From contig DHLY01000104.1 in assembly GCA_002405525.1 (NCBI GenBank), positions 7,861 through 46,981 on the forward strand: 39,121 bases of DNA, given 5' to 3'. A program made the translations under genes and the position numbers. Positions 1 through 8,600 of this stretch are shown piece by piece. The stretch comes from Proteobacteria bacterium UBA4656 (GTDB lineage Bacteria; Pseudomonadota; Gammaproteobacteria; Xanthomonadales; Ahniellaceae). How positions within the stretch are numbered: the stretch's first letter is position 1; every line of letters starts with the position of its first letter. Below the pieces are notes generated by a model. It did no database searches and had not been told where the DNA came from. It saw nothing but the letters and a program-made list of their open reading frames with translations.

Positions 1-1065
1 ACCGAGGAACTCAAGCAATTCGAGGACAAGGTGCTGTCGGCCCGCGAGCGCGCCCTGATGCGCGAGCGCGCGCTGTACGAGGCGCTGCTCGACGCGCTGA
101 ACGCGCGCCTGGCGCCGCTGCGCGACTGCGCCGCGGCACTGGCCGAACTCGACGTGCTGGCTTGCCTCGCCGAGCGCGCCCGCACCCTGCGGTGGTCGCC
201 GGCGCGCCTCGTCCACGAGCCTGTGCTGTCCATCCTGCGCGGCCGCCACCCGGTGGTCGAGGCCCTGCGCGACGAACCCTTCGAGCCCAACGACCTGCGC
301 CTCGACCCGGCACGCCGGATGCTGGTGATCACCGGCCCCAACATGGGCGGCAAGAGCACCTACATGCGCCAGGCCGCGCTGATCGTGCTGCTGGCCCACG
401 TGGGCTCCTGGGTGCCGGCGGACGACGCCATCATCGGCCCCATCGACCGCATCTTCACGCGTATCGGCGCCGGCGACGACCTCGCGCGCGGCGCATCGAC
501 ATTCATGGTCGAGATGGCCGAGACCGCTGGTATCCTGCATAACGCAACGCTGCGCAGCCTGGTGCTGATGGACGAGGTCGGCCGCGGCACCAGCACCTAC
601 GACGGACTGGCGCTCGCCAAGGCGACGGCCATCCACCTCGCCACCGTCAATCGCGCGTTCACCCTTTTCGCCACCCACTACTTCGAGCTGACCGCACTCG
701 CAGGGCAGGTCGACGGCGTGGCCAACGTGCACCTCGACGCGATCGAGCACGGCGAAAGCCTGGTGTTCCTGCACGCAGTCAAGGATGGACCGGCCGACCG
801 CAGCTTCGGCCTGCAGGTGGCCGCACTGGCCGGCGTGCCGCGCGCGGTGATCGTGCAGGCGCGCGGTTTCCTCGACGAATTGCAGCGCGTCGCGCCGGCG
901 CTGCCGGCCGCCCGTGCACCGGCCGCACTCGCGGCGCCGGAACCGCAGCTCGGCCTGTTCGACGTCGAGCCCGCAGCGATCGCGGAACTGCGCACGATCG
1001 ACCCCGACAGCCTGACGCCGCGCGCGGCGCTGGAACTGCTCTACCGTCTCAGGGCGCTGCTCTAG
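1..1065 (+). CDS. mutS: DNA mismatch repair ATPase MutS, C-terminal part
   Basis: MutS recognises mismatches as a dimer and uses ATP to recruit MutL. The frame is already open at base 1 (reading [17 protein letters not shown]), so the gene starts upstream; 354 residues covering the end of the lever/clamp region and the whole ATPase domain are present. Visible motifs are Walker A ([14 protein letters not shown]), the signature and Walker B ([15 protein letters not shown]) and the following [10 protein letters not shown] spacer of low conservation leads to the typical end [17 protein letters not shown]. The TAG stop lies inside the left end of an inverted-repeat element (1062-1221). Downstream is a convergent gene on the minus strand. 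Identification is secure; only the N-terminus is missing. Confidence 0.97.
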   Translation, partial: TEELKQFEDKVLSARERALMRERALYEALLDALNARLAPLRDCAAALAELDVLACLAERARTLRWSPARLVHEPVLSILRGRHPVVEALRDEPFEPNDLRLDPARRMLVITGPNMGGKSTYMRQAALIVLLAHVGSWVPADDAIIGPIDRIFTRIGAGDDLARGASTFMVEMAETAGILHNATLRSLVLMDEVGRGTSTYDGLALAKATAIHLATVNRAFTLFATHYFELTALAGQVDGVANVHLDAIEHGESLVFLHAVKDGPADRSFGLQVAALAGVPRAVIVQARGFLDELQRVAPALPAARAPAALAAPEPQLGLFDVEPAAIAELRTIDPDSLTPRAALELLYRLRALL

Positions 1066-1221
1066 CAGGACGTTGTGCGAGTGCTTTCCTGCACTTTCTC
1101 AACGTCGCGAGTCCGGCACGGGTCCTCACGCGCGCCCGACGAATCAATCGCCGACGCGATCGATTCGCGGGCGCGACATCCGTGCCGCGCCCGTGCAGGG
1201 CGTTTCTCAACACCCTGCTAG
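1062..1221. repeat. MITE-like inverted-repeat element, copy 1
   Basis: The ends are imperfect inverted repeats: CTAGCAGGACGTTGTG on the left and, read on the minus strand from the right, CTAGCAGGGTGTTGAG. Inside are a short hairpin (about 1079-1096), the block GTCGCGAGTCCGGCACGGGT, and a long hairpin whose arms CGAATCAATCGC and GCGATCGATTCG differ at one pair and continue after a one-base bulge into CGCGCCCG/CGGGCGCG. A diverged copy with the same order of parts lies at about 25190-25345. The element fills the space between the convergent mutS and GT41 genes and supplies the mutS stop codon (TAG in CTAG). It encodes no protein and may act as a bidirectional terminator. Its class is not recognised. 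Confidence 0.7.
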
Positions 1222-1236
1222 CGGCGCGCCGGGGAC

Positions 1237-3453
1237 TCAGGTCGGGATGCCGCCCAGATCGTGCAGGAGCCTCGCGAACGCGACGCCTGGCGACCGGTCG
1301 TCGAACAGCGCATCGGTGCTCGCTGCGATCTGGGCGCCGAGCGACCGATGAAGCTCACGGTCCGCCAGCAGGCCGACCGCGCGCGCCACGTAGGCCTCGT
1401 CGTCCACGGCGACGAGGCCCTTGACGCCCATCAGGTCCAGCATGCCCGCCGTCTGCCGGCCGCGCGCGCAGTCTCCGCGAGTCGTGAGCACCGGCACGCC
1501 GAGCGCGAAGGCATCTAGGCTGGTGCCGCCGCCGGAGAACCACGTCGTGTCGAGCACGAGGTCAGCCGCCTGCACGGCGCCGAGGAACTCGGGGTACGGG
1601 CAGGAGCCCAGCAGCTCGGCGCGGCCGTCGAGGGAGATGCCCTCCGCGGCGACCGCGCGCGACAGCCGCGCGAGGTAGCGGCGGCTCAACGGCCCCTCGC
1701 GGTCGAACAGGAACAGGCGTGCGTCGCTGGCGGCGAGGATGCGCGCGAGCGTACGGTCAAAGGCGGGCGTGATCTTCGACAGGTTCTGCGGGCACAGCAG
1801 CGCGGGCCGGCCCGCGGCGCGCGCTCGGAATGGCACCGGATATGGCGTCGCGCCCGGGCGGCGCGGCAGCGCACCGAGCCCGGGCAGCCGCACCAGCCGC
1901 TCGCAGTAGTGCGTCTCGGCGCCGGGAGGCTCCAGCGCCGCAGCACCGGCGAAGACATCGACCGTCGGCAAGCCGGTGCTCAGCGGATGGCCGTAGAGCG
2001 CGACCTGCCGCGGAGCCAGCCGGCAGGCGGCCAGCACCTGCTGCCGCGGGTCCATGCCGACGTCGGGGAACACCACCACGTCGGGCGCCGATTCGCGGAT
2101 GCGTCGAGCGAGCGCCGCCACGCCTTCGCGCGCGTGCACGAAGTGCTCGACCGCCGCGGCCACGGCCGCGCTGTCGGCGTCGGTGCCCGCACCGGTGTGC
2201 CAGACCGTCACCTCGAAGCTTGACCGGTCGAGTGCGGTGGCGAAGCCGGCGAAATAGCGGGACACCGTGTGCCGTGTCCAGTACGAGGACACGAAGGCCG
2301 CCCGCAGGCGACCCCCGCCGGCCGGCCGCGGCGCCGGTGGCTCGGCCAGCGCCGGCAGCGCGCGCGCGACGAGCGCGGCAAGCAGGTCTCCGAAGCGGGC
2401 GAGCAGCGGCAGCGGATCGCGCGGCAGGTATGCGAGGTGGAAGGGCGCGACGCCCGCCGCAGCCTCGAGGTGCTCGCTGAGGTCGGACGGCGGGGCCTCG
2501 GCGATGCGGTCGCGAAGGCGGTCGATGCCTTCGCCGAAAGCCGCCAGCGCGGCGTCGACCTCGGACGCGTCGGAAGGCAGAGCCGGCAGCGCCAGCGCCG
2601 AGTGCCAGGCGAGCCGCGCCGACTTCGCGTCGCAGCCGCGCGCCTTCGACAGCGCAGCGCGCCCGCCGTGCCAGTCACCGGCCGCGCCCCGCGCGAGCCC
2701 GAGTTCGAACCAGGCGCCGCCGCGACGGGGTTCGCGCGCGACCGTGGCCTCCAGCGCGACCAAGGCGCCGTCCACGTCCTCCGCAAGCCGCGCGGCAACG
2801 CCCTCGAGTTCCAGCGCATCGACCAGCGACGGATCGCGGCGCGCGGCCTCCGCGGCCAGGGCCCGCGCGCGCGCCGGGTCGCTCTGGTCGAGCGCCAGCA
2901 GGCCGAGGTTCAACGCACTGTCGCCCGTCGGCGCCTCGTCTTCGGCCCGCTGCAGCGGCACCCCCGCCTCATCGAGGCGTCCCAGCATCCGCAGCAGGTT
3001 GCCGAGATTGGTGAGGGTCGGCGCATGCGCCGGCTGCCACTGCAGTGCTTGAAGCCAGGCCTGCTCGGCGGACGCGGCGTCGCCGGCCTGCTGGTGCAGG
3101 ATGCCGAGGTTGTAGGCCGCCTCGACGTACTCCGGGCGCACCGCCAGCGCCTTCGCGAAGGCCTCGCGCGCCGCCACGAACTCGCCCTTCGCCTTCAGCG
3201 CCAGCGCGAGGTTGTTCCAGGCCTGCGCGAAGCCGGGCCGCACTGCCACCGCCTGTCGGAACTGCTTGATCGCCTTCGGCAGTTGGTCGGCCTGGAAGGC
3301 GATCACGCCGATCAGGTGCCAGGCCTCGGCGTGCGCGGGATCGAGCTTGACCGCGCGCAGGTAGTGGCTTTCGGCGAGCCCGGACTTGCCCTGCCGATGC
3401 AGGGCCACCCCCAGTTCGAACTGGCGATGGGCTTCCGCGGCCGACACGCTCAC
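1237..3453 (-). CDS. TPR protein with GT41 (O-GlcNAc transferase/SPINDLY-like) catalytic domain
   Basis: The 738-residue protein starts with about eight tetratricopeptide repeats (residues ~5-280, for example AWNNLALALKAKGEF and AAYNLGILHQQAGD), followed by a linker and a GT-B type glycosyltransferase domain from about residue 383. Features resembling GT41 are YWTRHTVSRYF (the position of the His-containing segment in OGT), CPQNLSKITP (the nucleotide-binding Lys segment) and LDTTWFSGGGTSLDAFALG (the segment that reads NGHTTGMD in animal OGT). It probably transfers a sugar to protein in the cytoplasm; donor and targets are unknown. The GTG start is chosen because it overlaps the hslR stop as GTGA, which suggests translational coupling; the frame stays open upstream but that part is hslR in another frame. 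It is last in the tyrA-BASS-hslR operon. Confidence 0.85.
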   Translation of the reverse strand: MSVSAAEAHRQFELGVALHRQGKSGLAESHYLRAVKLDPAHAEAWHLIGVIAFQADQLPKAIKQFRQAVAVRPGFAQAWNNLALALKAKGEFVAAREAFAKALAVRPEYVEAAYNLGILHQQAGDAASAEQAWLQALQWQPAHAPTLTNLGNLLRMLGRLDEAGVPLQRAEDEAPTGDSALNLGLLALDQSDPARARALAAEAARRDPSLVDALELEGVAARLAEDVDGALVALEATVAREPRRGGAWFELGLARGAAGDWHGGRAALSKARGCDAKSARLAWHSALALPALPSDASEVDAALAAFGEGIDRLRDRIAEAPPSDLSEHLEAAAGVAPFHLAYLPRDPLPLLARFGDLLAALVARALPALAEPPAPRPAGGGRLRAAFVSSYWTRHTVSRYFAGFATALDRSSFEVTVWHTGAGTDADSAAVAAAVEHFVHAREGVAALARRIRESAPDVVVFPDVGMDPRQQVLAACRLAPRQVALYGHPLSTGLPTVDVFAGAAALEPPGAETHYCERLVRLPGLGALPRRPGATPYPVPFRARAAGRPALLCPQNLSKITPAFDRTLARILAASDARLFLFDREGPLSRRYLARLSRAVAAEGISLDGRAELLGSCPYPEFLGAVQAADLVLDTTWFSGGGTSLDAFALGVPVLTTRGDCARGRQTAGMLDLMGVKGLVAVDDEAYVARAVGLLADRELHRSLGAQIAASTDALFDDRSPGVAFARLLHDLGGIPT

Positions 3454-3848
3454 GCCTCGCCAATCAGGCGCAGGATCTCGCGCCGCGCGCGCTTGTCCGG
3501 ACGCGCCGCTGGCGCGCTGCAGCCGGCGCCCCGCAGGCGGCGGCGCTCGCGCTCGGCCTCGCGCGCCACGCGGCTTTCCGTCGTTTCGGCGTAGAACGCC
3601 TGCGCCACCGGCGCGGGGCCGCGCTGGTCGGACAGCGCCGCTACGACGAATTCGATGGCCTCCCCGCCGCGCGAGACGGCGACGCGGTCGCCGACCCGCA
3701 CCAGCCGCGAGGGCTTGCAGGCCACGCCGTCGATGCGCACGCGCCCGGCCTCGATCGAGACCTTGGCCAGCGAGCGCGTCCTGAACATCCGCGCCGCCCA
3801 CAGCCAGACGTCGATCCGCACGCCGGCGGCCTCTGGCTTGCCGTTCAT
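3450..3848 (-). CDS. hslR: Heat shock protein 15, ribosome-associated S4-domain RNA-binding protein
   Basis: HslR binds free 50S subunits that carry a nascent peptidyl-tRNA and helps recycle stalled subunits. The 132-residue protein has the family's usual length. An S4 RNA-binding fold occupies residues ~10-70 (VRIDVWLWAARMFRTRSLA, then AGRVRIDG and VRVGDRVAV), followed by a basic Arg-rich tail (REAERERRRLRG and KRARREILRL). The ATG overlaps the stop of the upstream transporter gene (ATGA), and its own TGA overlaps the GTG of the next gene, so it is translationally embedded in the operon. Identification is based on domain order and length. Confidence 0.92.
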   Translation of the reverse strand: MNGKPEAAGVRIDVWLWAARMFRTRSLAKVSIEAGRVRIDGVACKPSRLVRVGDRVAVSRGGEAIEFVVAALSDQRGPAPVAQAFYAETTESRVAREAERERRRLRGAGCSAPAARPDKRARREILRLIGEA

Positions 3849-4708
3849 GTGGCCACGGGCCGACGGTTGATCCACCAGCCGAACAGCGCGGCGGTGACGA
3901 ACATGATGGTGCTGTAGATCGCTGCAGGCACCGACATCGCAGCGTTGCCAAGCACGTTGAGCGCAACGAAGACCGCCAGCGTGCCGTTGTGGATGCCGAT
4001 CTCCATCGCGATGGCGATCGCCTGCCGCCGGCCGATACGCAACGCGAGCGGCACCAGGTAGCCGGCGCCCATGCTGACCAGGTTGAACATGAGGCAGGCC
4101 AGGCCCACCGCAGCGAAATATCCCGGCAGCCGCTCCCATTCCGCGCCCAGCGCCGCGCCGATCACCAGCACCAGCACCAGCACCGAGGCTACCCTCACCG
4201 GACCGGCGAGCCGTTCCGACACCTGCGGCGCCAGCGCGCGCATCAGCATGCCCAGCGCTACCGGGGCGACGATGATCAGCGCCACCTCGACGACCTTGCG
4301 CACCGGCGGCGCGACGTACTGCCCGGCCTCCATGAAGTAGGCCAGCGAGAAGTTCACGACCAGCGGCAGGGTCAGCAGGCAGATCACGCTGTTGGCGGCG
4401 GTGAGCGTGATGTTGAGCGCCACGTCACCACGCGCGAGATGACTGTAGATGTTGGCCGTTGCACCGCCCGGCGAGGCGGCGAGCAGCATCAGACCGACCG
4501 CCAGTTCCGGCGACAGTCCGAAGCCGACGGCGATCGCGAACGCGACTGTCGGCAGCAGCGCGCTCTGCACGCCGAGGCCCACCAGCACCACCCGCGGCAG
4601 CGCGAGCACGCGGCGGAAATCGGCCACGGTCAGGCCGAGCCCGAGGCCCAGCATCACGACGCCGAGCGCTAGCGGCAGCAACAGATTGGTGACGACGCTG
4701 GCCTGCAT
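3845..4708 (-). CDS. BASS-family (bile acid:sodium symporter type) transporter
   Basis: A very hydrophobic 287-residue inner-membrane protein with about nine to ten membrane segments. The motif ASPGGATANIYSHLARGDVA followed by LNITLTAANS is the hallmark of the BASS family, whose members use Na+ to move organic anions (bile acids, pantoate, pyruvate, keto acids in different branches). Further conserved features are GIHNGTLAVFVA and the C-terminal IYSTIMF. The substrate cannot be read from the sequence. It lies 9 bases downstream of tyrA, so an aromatic or keto-acid substrate is conceivable, but that is only a suggestion from context. Its stop overlaps the hslR start. Confidence 0.88.
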   Translation of the reverse strand: MQASVVTNLLLPLALGVVMLGLGLGLTVADFRRVLALPRVVLVGLGVQSALLPTVAFAIAVGFGLSPELAVGLMLLAASPGGATANIYSHLARGDVALNITLTAANSVICLLTLPLVVNFSLAYFMEAGQYVAPPVRKVVEVALIIVAPVALGMLMRALAPQVSERLAGPVRVASVLVLVLVIGAALGAEWERLPGYFAAVGLACLMFNLVSMGAGYLVPLALRIGRRQAIAIAMEIGIHNGTLAVFVALNVLGNAAMSVPAAIYSTIMFVTAALFGWWINRRPVAT

Positions 4709-4717
4709 GATGCTGGA

Positions 4718-5818
4718 TCAGCGTGGCGCTGCGTCGCGGCGCTCGAGGTAGGCGCGGCCGGTTTCCATCAGACGCACGAAGGCCGCCTCGTCGCCGCCGC
4801 GGATGGTCCCGAGAACCTTGCCCAGCGCCGACTCCAGCGCGGCCAGTGCCCCGCCGCCATGCTCGTTGAGCCACTGGATCTCGTAGTAGAGGTGTGGGTT
4901 TTCCGCCGCCAGGCCTCGCGCGATCGCCAGCTGTCGATCGAAAGTCGTGCTGGAGGCCCGGTTCAGCGTCTCGGCCATCTCGTGCGACTCGGCCAGCGCG
5001 GTGAAAAATGTGATGTTGAGCGCATGCGACAGGCCCAGCACATACCCCATCAGGCGGTCGTGCTGGTCGAGGTCCATCGACACCGGTACCGCCATGGTCT
5101 GCGCGAACAGGGCGCGCGCCGCGGCATTCGCCTCCTCGTCGCCGAGATCGATGAAGATCACGTGCCGTCCGGCCAGCACATTGACTGACGGACCGAACAT
5201 GGGATGTACCGATGTGGTGCGCACGCCCGCGGCGCGCAGAGCACGCAGGCCGGCGGCCAGCGGCGATTTCAGCGAGCCGATGTCGAACACCACGCCTCGC
5301 GGACGTCGCGCTGCGAGTTCGTGCAGGATGGCCGCACTGCTGCGCAACGGGGCGGCGACCACCACCAGGTCATGGACGAGATCGAGCTCGCGCCAGTCGG
5401 TGACCTGCGGGAAGGCGTCCGGGCAGCCCGCGGGGTCGGCGACGGCGACCGCGAAGCCCTGCGAATCGAGGAATCGCGCGAACCACTGGCCCATGCGTCC
5501 GCCGCCGCCGATCACCAGTGCGGACTTCCCGCTACCCTCGCCCTCCGCCCGCACCCGTTCGGCCTCCTGGGCAGCGAGCGACGCCTCGATCAACTGGCGC
5601 AACAGCTCCTGGCCCAGCGCCGGATCGAGGCCTGCGGCGCGCGCGTTGCCGGCGGCGCGCTCCAGCACCTCGCGCTCGCGCGCGAAGTCGCGCACCTGCC
5701 GGCCCTGCGATCGCTTGAAACGACCGATCTCGCCCACGACGCGCTGCCGCTCGGCGGCGAGTTCGATGAAGCGCGCGTCGACGGCGTCGAGCTGGTCGCG
5801 GAGGGCCTTGAGATCCAT
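4718..5818 (-). CDS. tyrA: Bifunctional chorismate mutase / prephenate dehydrogenase (T-protein)
   Basis: Catalyses chorismate to prephenate and prephenate to 4-hydroxyphenylpyruvate in tyrosine synthesis. Of 366 residues, 1-~90 form an AroQ-type chorismate mutase (MDLKALRDQLDAVDARFIEL, then EREVLERAAGNARAAGL and EASLAAQEAERVR). From ~98 on, an NAD-binding prephenate dehydrogenase follows, with ALVIGGGGRMGQWFARFL, FDIGSLKSPL, SVHPMFGPSVNVLAG and DQHDRLMGYVLGLSHALNI. Length and domain order match the enterobacterial T-protein (373 aa). The ATG before MDLKAL is preferred over an upstream in-frame start because the extra 26 residues are unlike the family and overlap the predicted promoter. It heads the operon with the transporter and hslR. 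Confidence 0.94.
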   Translation of the reverse strand: MDLKALRDQLDAVDARFIELAAERQRVVGEIGRFKRSQGRQVRDFAREREVLERAAGNARAAGLDPALGQELLRQLIEASLAAQEAERVRAEGEGSGKSALVIGGGGRMGQWFARFLDSQGFAVAVADPAGCPDAFPQVTDWRELDLVHDLVVVAAPLRSSAAILHELAARRPRGVVFDIGSLKSPLAAGLRALRAAGVRTTSVHPMFGPSVNVLAGRHVIFIDLGDEEANAAARALFAQTMAVPVSMDLDQHDRLMGYVLGLSHALNITFFTALAESHEMAETLNRASSTTFDRQLAIARGLAAENPHLYYEIQWLNEHGGGALAALESALGKVLGTIRGGDEAAFVRLMETGRAYLERRDAAPR

Positions 5819-5845
5819 GGGTTCGGGGGCGCAGGCGGTTGCCGG

Positions 5846-5854
5846 AGCGTAGCA
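5846..5854 (-). promoter_or_regulatory. Candidate extended -10 promoter for tyrA
   Basis: On the minus strand the sequence reads TGCTACGCTCCGG: a TGn extension followed by the -10-like hexamer TACGCT (5851 to 5846). It lies about 28 bases upstream of the chosen tyrA ATG. No clear -35 is visible. The identical 13-mer occurs upstream of the PilZ gene at 13248-13260, which strengthens the call a little. Confidence 0.35.
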
Positions 5855-5961
5855 AGGCGGGACGCCGGCCGCGACGCCGCTGCCCATGCGCCGCAAGATC
5901 GGCCCGGGACCCGGGCCGCCGTGATCCGCCCCGCCGGCGACCTGGGCCGGCCGACCGGCCC

Positions 5962-5967
5962 TACAAT
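5962..5967 (+). promoter_or_regulatory. Candidate -10 element (TACAAT)
   Basis: TACAAT, one base from the consensus TATAAT, ends 24 bases before the ATG of the small membrane protein at 5992. No good -35 was found 16-18 bases upstream. A similar CTACAATG sits upstream of the glutathione peroxidase gene. Confidence 0.35.
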
Positions 5968-5991
5968 GCCGGCTTTCCGCGACTTTCCACC

Positions 5992-6570
5992 ATGACGTTT
6001 TCGCTCACCCTGACGCCCGCCGATGGCGCTGCGTGGTCCGATGTGCAGCGCTCGGCCATCGCCGCCGACTTGCGCAGCCTCGATCCCGACCTCGGTCCGC
6101 CGATTCGCGACGACGACGGCGGAATCAGCCTCGTGCCCCGCAAGGGCATCGGCCTCGACTGGCTGATCGAGCCGGCACGCATCGTCGTCGCGCCGCAGGT
6201 GACGGCCGTCAAGCCCGCGCGCGCCGAGCAGGCGTTCGCCCTGCTGCTGCAGTCCGCCGGCCTGATTGCGCAACGCCATCGAATGCTGGTCCATGCCGAA
6301 GTCCTGGCGCGGCGGGTCGACCTGGAGGCCGATCACGAGTCCCTCGCGCGCGCCTGGATCGAACACTGCGCGACGGCGGCGCAGGTGCATGTTGACGCCA
6401 CCCGCGCCGGCAACCGGTTCAACATCGTGGCCGTGGCCGTGCTGCTTGCGATCCTGCTGGCCCTCGCGCAGTTGCCGATCGCCGCCCACCCGCTGGTCGC
6501 GCTGGCGGCGACAATGCCGCTGGCGGTGTTGGTGCTCCTGTGGTTCCGCAACCGCGCGCGTCGCCGCTGA
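5992..6570 (+). CDS. Hypothetical protein with two C-terminal membrane segments
   Basis: The 192-residue product was not recognised. Residues 1-~135 are soluble and mixed in charge; two hydrophobic segments follow (about 143-160 and 167-184), ending in a basic tail RNRARRR. This suggests a protein anchored by a C-terminal hairpin with both termini on the cytoplasmic side. The ATG at 5992 is chosen because a TACAAT box lies just upstream and because the longer reading frame from 5839 is GC-rich and runs through the tyrA promoter region. It diverges from tyrA and converges with htpG, whose stop lies 19 bases away, so it is probably a single-gene transcript. Confidence 0.7.
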   Translation: MTFSLTLTPADGAAWSDVQRSAIAADLRSLDPDLGPPIRDDDGGISLVPRKGIGLDWLIEPARIVVAPQVTAVKPARAEQAFALLLQSAGLIAQRHRMLVHAEVLARRVDLEADHESLARAWIEHCATAAQVHVDATRAGNRFNIVAVAVLLAILLALAQLPIAAHPLVALAATMPLAVLVLLWFRNRARRR

Positions 6571-6589
6571 ACGGGCCGCGCGCCCGGAA

Positions 6590-8467
6590 TCACGCCGCCA
6601 GCAGGCCGTTGACCCGACGCACGTAGGCGGCCGGGTCCTCCAGCTGCCCGCCGTCGGCGAGCAGCGCCTGTTCCAGCAGCACCAGGGCGAGATCGCCTGC
6701 TCGCACCTGGTCGGTCTCCGCATCCAGCCGCCTGAGCAGCGCGTGTCCCAGGTTCACTTCCAGTGCCGGCTTGCCCGCGTCGACTGCATGGCCAGCCTGC
6801 TTGAGCAGGCGCTGCATGTGCATGGCCATGTCATGGCGATCGAGCACGACGCAGGACGGCGAATCGGTCAGGCGCCGGCTGGCGCGGACCCCGGACACCC
6901 TGTCGCCGAGCAGACTCCTGATCCGGTCGAGCAGCGGGGCGCCGGCTCTCTCGGCTGCCTCGCGTTCGGTCGCGTCGGACGCAGGGCCGAGCTTGTCGAG
7001 GTCGATCTCGCACTTGCCGACGTGCTGCAGCGGCTTGCCGGCATAGCTCGTCAGGTAAGACGCCATCCACTCGTCGATGCGGTCTGACAGCAGCAGCACC
7101 TCCACCCCGCGGGCGACGAGGGCCTCGATCTGCGGCGAACCCCTGGCGGCAAGGTGCGAATCGGCGGTGACGAAGTAGATCGACTCCTGGCCCGGAACCA
7201 TGCGCGACAGGTATTCATCCAGCGACACCGACTGCGCGGCGCCCTCGCCACGGGTGCTCGCGAAGCGCAGCAGCTTCGCGATGCGCTCGCGGTTGCCGTG
7301 GTCCTCGGCGATGCCCTCCTTGAGGACGTTGCCGAACTCCTTCCACAGGCCGGCGTAGCTGTCCTGCTCGTCGGCGGCAATCCTCTCCAGCAGGTCGAGC
7401 ACGCGCTTGGTGCAGGCGGCGCGGATCTGCGCGACGAGCCGGTTCTCCTGCAGGATCTCGCGCGAGACGTTCAACGGCAGGTCATCGGAATCCACGACGC
7501 CGCGCACGAAGCGCAGGTAGGCCGGCAGGAGCTGCTCGGAGGCATCCATGATGAAGACGCGACGGATGTAGAGCTTCAGCCCACGGCGCTCGTCGCGACC
7601 GGAGAACGTCGCGTCCCACGGCGCCTTGGCCGGCAGGTAGAGCAGCAGGGTGTATCCCTGGTTGCCCTCGACGCGATTGTGGGTCCAGGCGGCGGCATCC
7701 TGGAAGTCATGCGAGAGGTGCTTGTAAAAGCCCTGATAGTCCTCGTCCTTCAATTCCGCCTTCGGCCGAGTCCACAGCGCGGAGGCGTGGTTGACCGTCT
7801 CCCACGCGCCCGACGGCTTGCCGCCCTCGTCGGCGCGCATGCGGATCGGGAAGCCGATGTGGTCGGAGTACTTCGACACCAGCGAACGCAGGCGCCATCC
7901 GGAGAGGAACTCGGACTCGTCGGCCTTGAGGTGCAGGATGACCTCGGTGCCGCGGCGGGCAACCGGCTCGTCGCAGATCGTGTACTCGCCGCTGCCGTTC
8001 GACTCCCAGCGCACGCCCTCGGCCTCGGGCGCGCCGGCACGGCGCGTGCGCAGCACGACGCGGTCGGCGACCACGAAGGCGGAGTAGAAGCCGACGCCGA
8101 ACTGGCCGATCAGCCGGCTGTCGGCGCGCGCGTCGCCCGAGAGCGACTCGAGGAACCGCTTCGTTCCCGAGCGCGCGATCGTGCCGATGTTCTGCACCAC
8201 CTCCTCGCGCGACATACCGATGCCGCTGTCGCGGAGGGTGACGGTACGCGCCTCCCCGTCGTACTCGACGTCGATCCGCAGGTCCGGGTCGTCGCCCATC
8301 AGTTCCGGTCGCGCGATCGCCTCGAAGCGCAGCTTGTCGCATGCATCGGATGCGTTGGACGCGAGTTCGCGCAGGAAGATCTCCTTGTGCGAGTACAGCG
8401 CATGGGTGACCAGGTGCAAAACCTGGTCGACTTCGGCGGCGAAGCGGCGGGTTTCGGTCGTGCTCAT
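6590..8467 (-). CDS. htpG: Molecular chaperone HtpG (bacterial Hsp90)
   Basis: An ATP-dependent cytoplasmic chaperone of 625 residues (E. coli 624). The N-terminal GHKL ATPase domain shows SHKEIFLRELASNASDACDK, TLRDSGIGMSREEV, GTIARSGTK and IGQFGVGFYSAFVVAD. The middle domain contains LYIRRVFIMD, LPLNVSREILQENR and the catalytic-loop region, and the C-terminal dimerisation domain ends near YVRRVNGLLAA. The ATG reading MSTTETRRFAAEVDQ is chosen because family members start within a few residues of it; the upstream extension is basic and unlike Hsp90. The gene is preceded by a hairpin that ends the ribosomal operon upstream. Confidence 0.97.
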   Translation of the reverse strand: MSTTETRRFAAEVDQVLHLVTHALYSHKEIFLRELASNASDACDKLRFEAIARPELMGDDPDLRIDVEYDGEARTVTLRDSGIGMSREEVVQNIGTIARSGTKRFLESLSGDARADSRLIGQFGVGFYSAFVVADRVVLRTRRAGAPEAEGVRWESNGSGEYTICDEPVARRGTEVILHLKADESEFLSGWRLRSLVSKYSDHIGFPIRMRADEGGKPSGAWETVNHASALWTRPKAELKDEDYQGFYKHLSHDFQDAAAWTHNRVEGNQGYTLLLYLPAKAPWDATFSGRDERRGLKLYIRRVFIMDASEQLLPAYLRFVRGVVDSDDLPLNVSREILQENRLVAQIRAACTKRVLDLLERIAADEQDSYAGLWKEFGNVLKEGIAEDHGNRERIAKLLRFASTRGEGAAQSVSLDEYLSRMVPGQESIYFVTADSHLAARGSPQIEALVARGVEVLLLSDRIDEWMASYLTSYAGKPLQHVGKCEIDLDKLGPASDATEREAAERAGAPLLDRIRSLLGDRVSGVRASRRLTDSPSCVVLDRHDMAMHMQRLLKQAGHAVDAGKPALEVNLGHALLRRLDAETDQVRAGDLALVLLEQALLADGGQLEDPAAYVRRVNGLLAA

Positions 8468-8551
8468 GGAGGCGTCGGGTCGATGGCCGGGGTGCGGGCC
8501 CAAGCTCGACGACTGCGGTCGCCGACGACGGTTTTCAAGGGGCGCCAACGA

Positions 8552-8578
8552 CGACGGCCGCCCGATGGGCGGCCGTCG
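8552..8578 (-). terminator. Strong hairpin after the rpsP-rimM-trmD-rplS operon
   Basis: A perfect 12-base-pair GC-rich stem (8552-8563 with 8567-8578) closes on a 3-base loop, starting 23 bases past the rplS stop. There is no U-run on the minus strand after it, so intrinsic termination may be weak or factor-assisted. Its position between rplS and htpG fits an operon end. Confidence 0.55.
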
Positions 8579-8600
8579 CGCCGGGTGATCGGCCAGGTGC

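Noticed and set aside
2269..3594. A 441-codon open frame on the plus strand
   Set aside because: Antisense to the TPR/GT41 gene, Arg-rich, with no recognisable fold.
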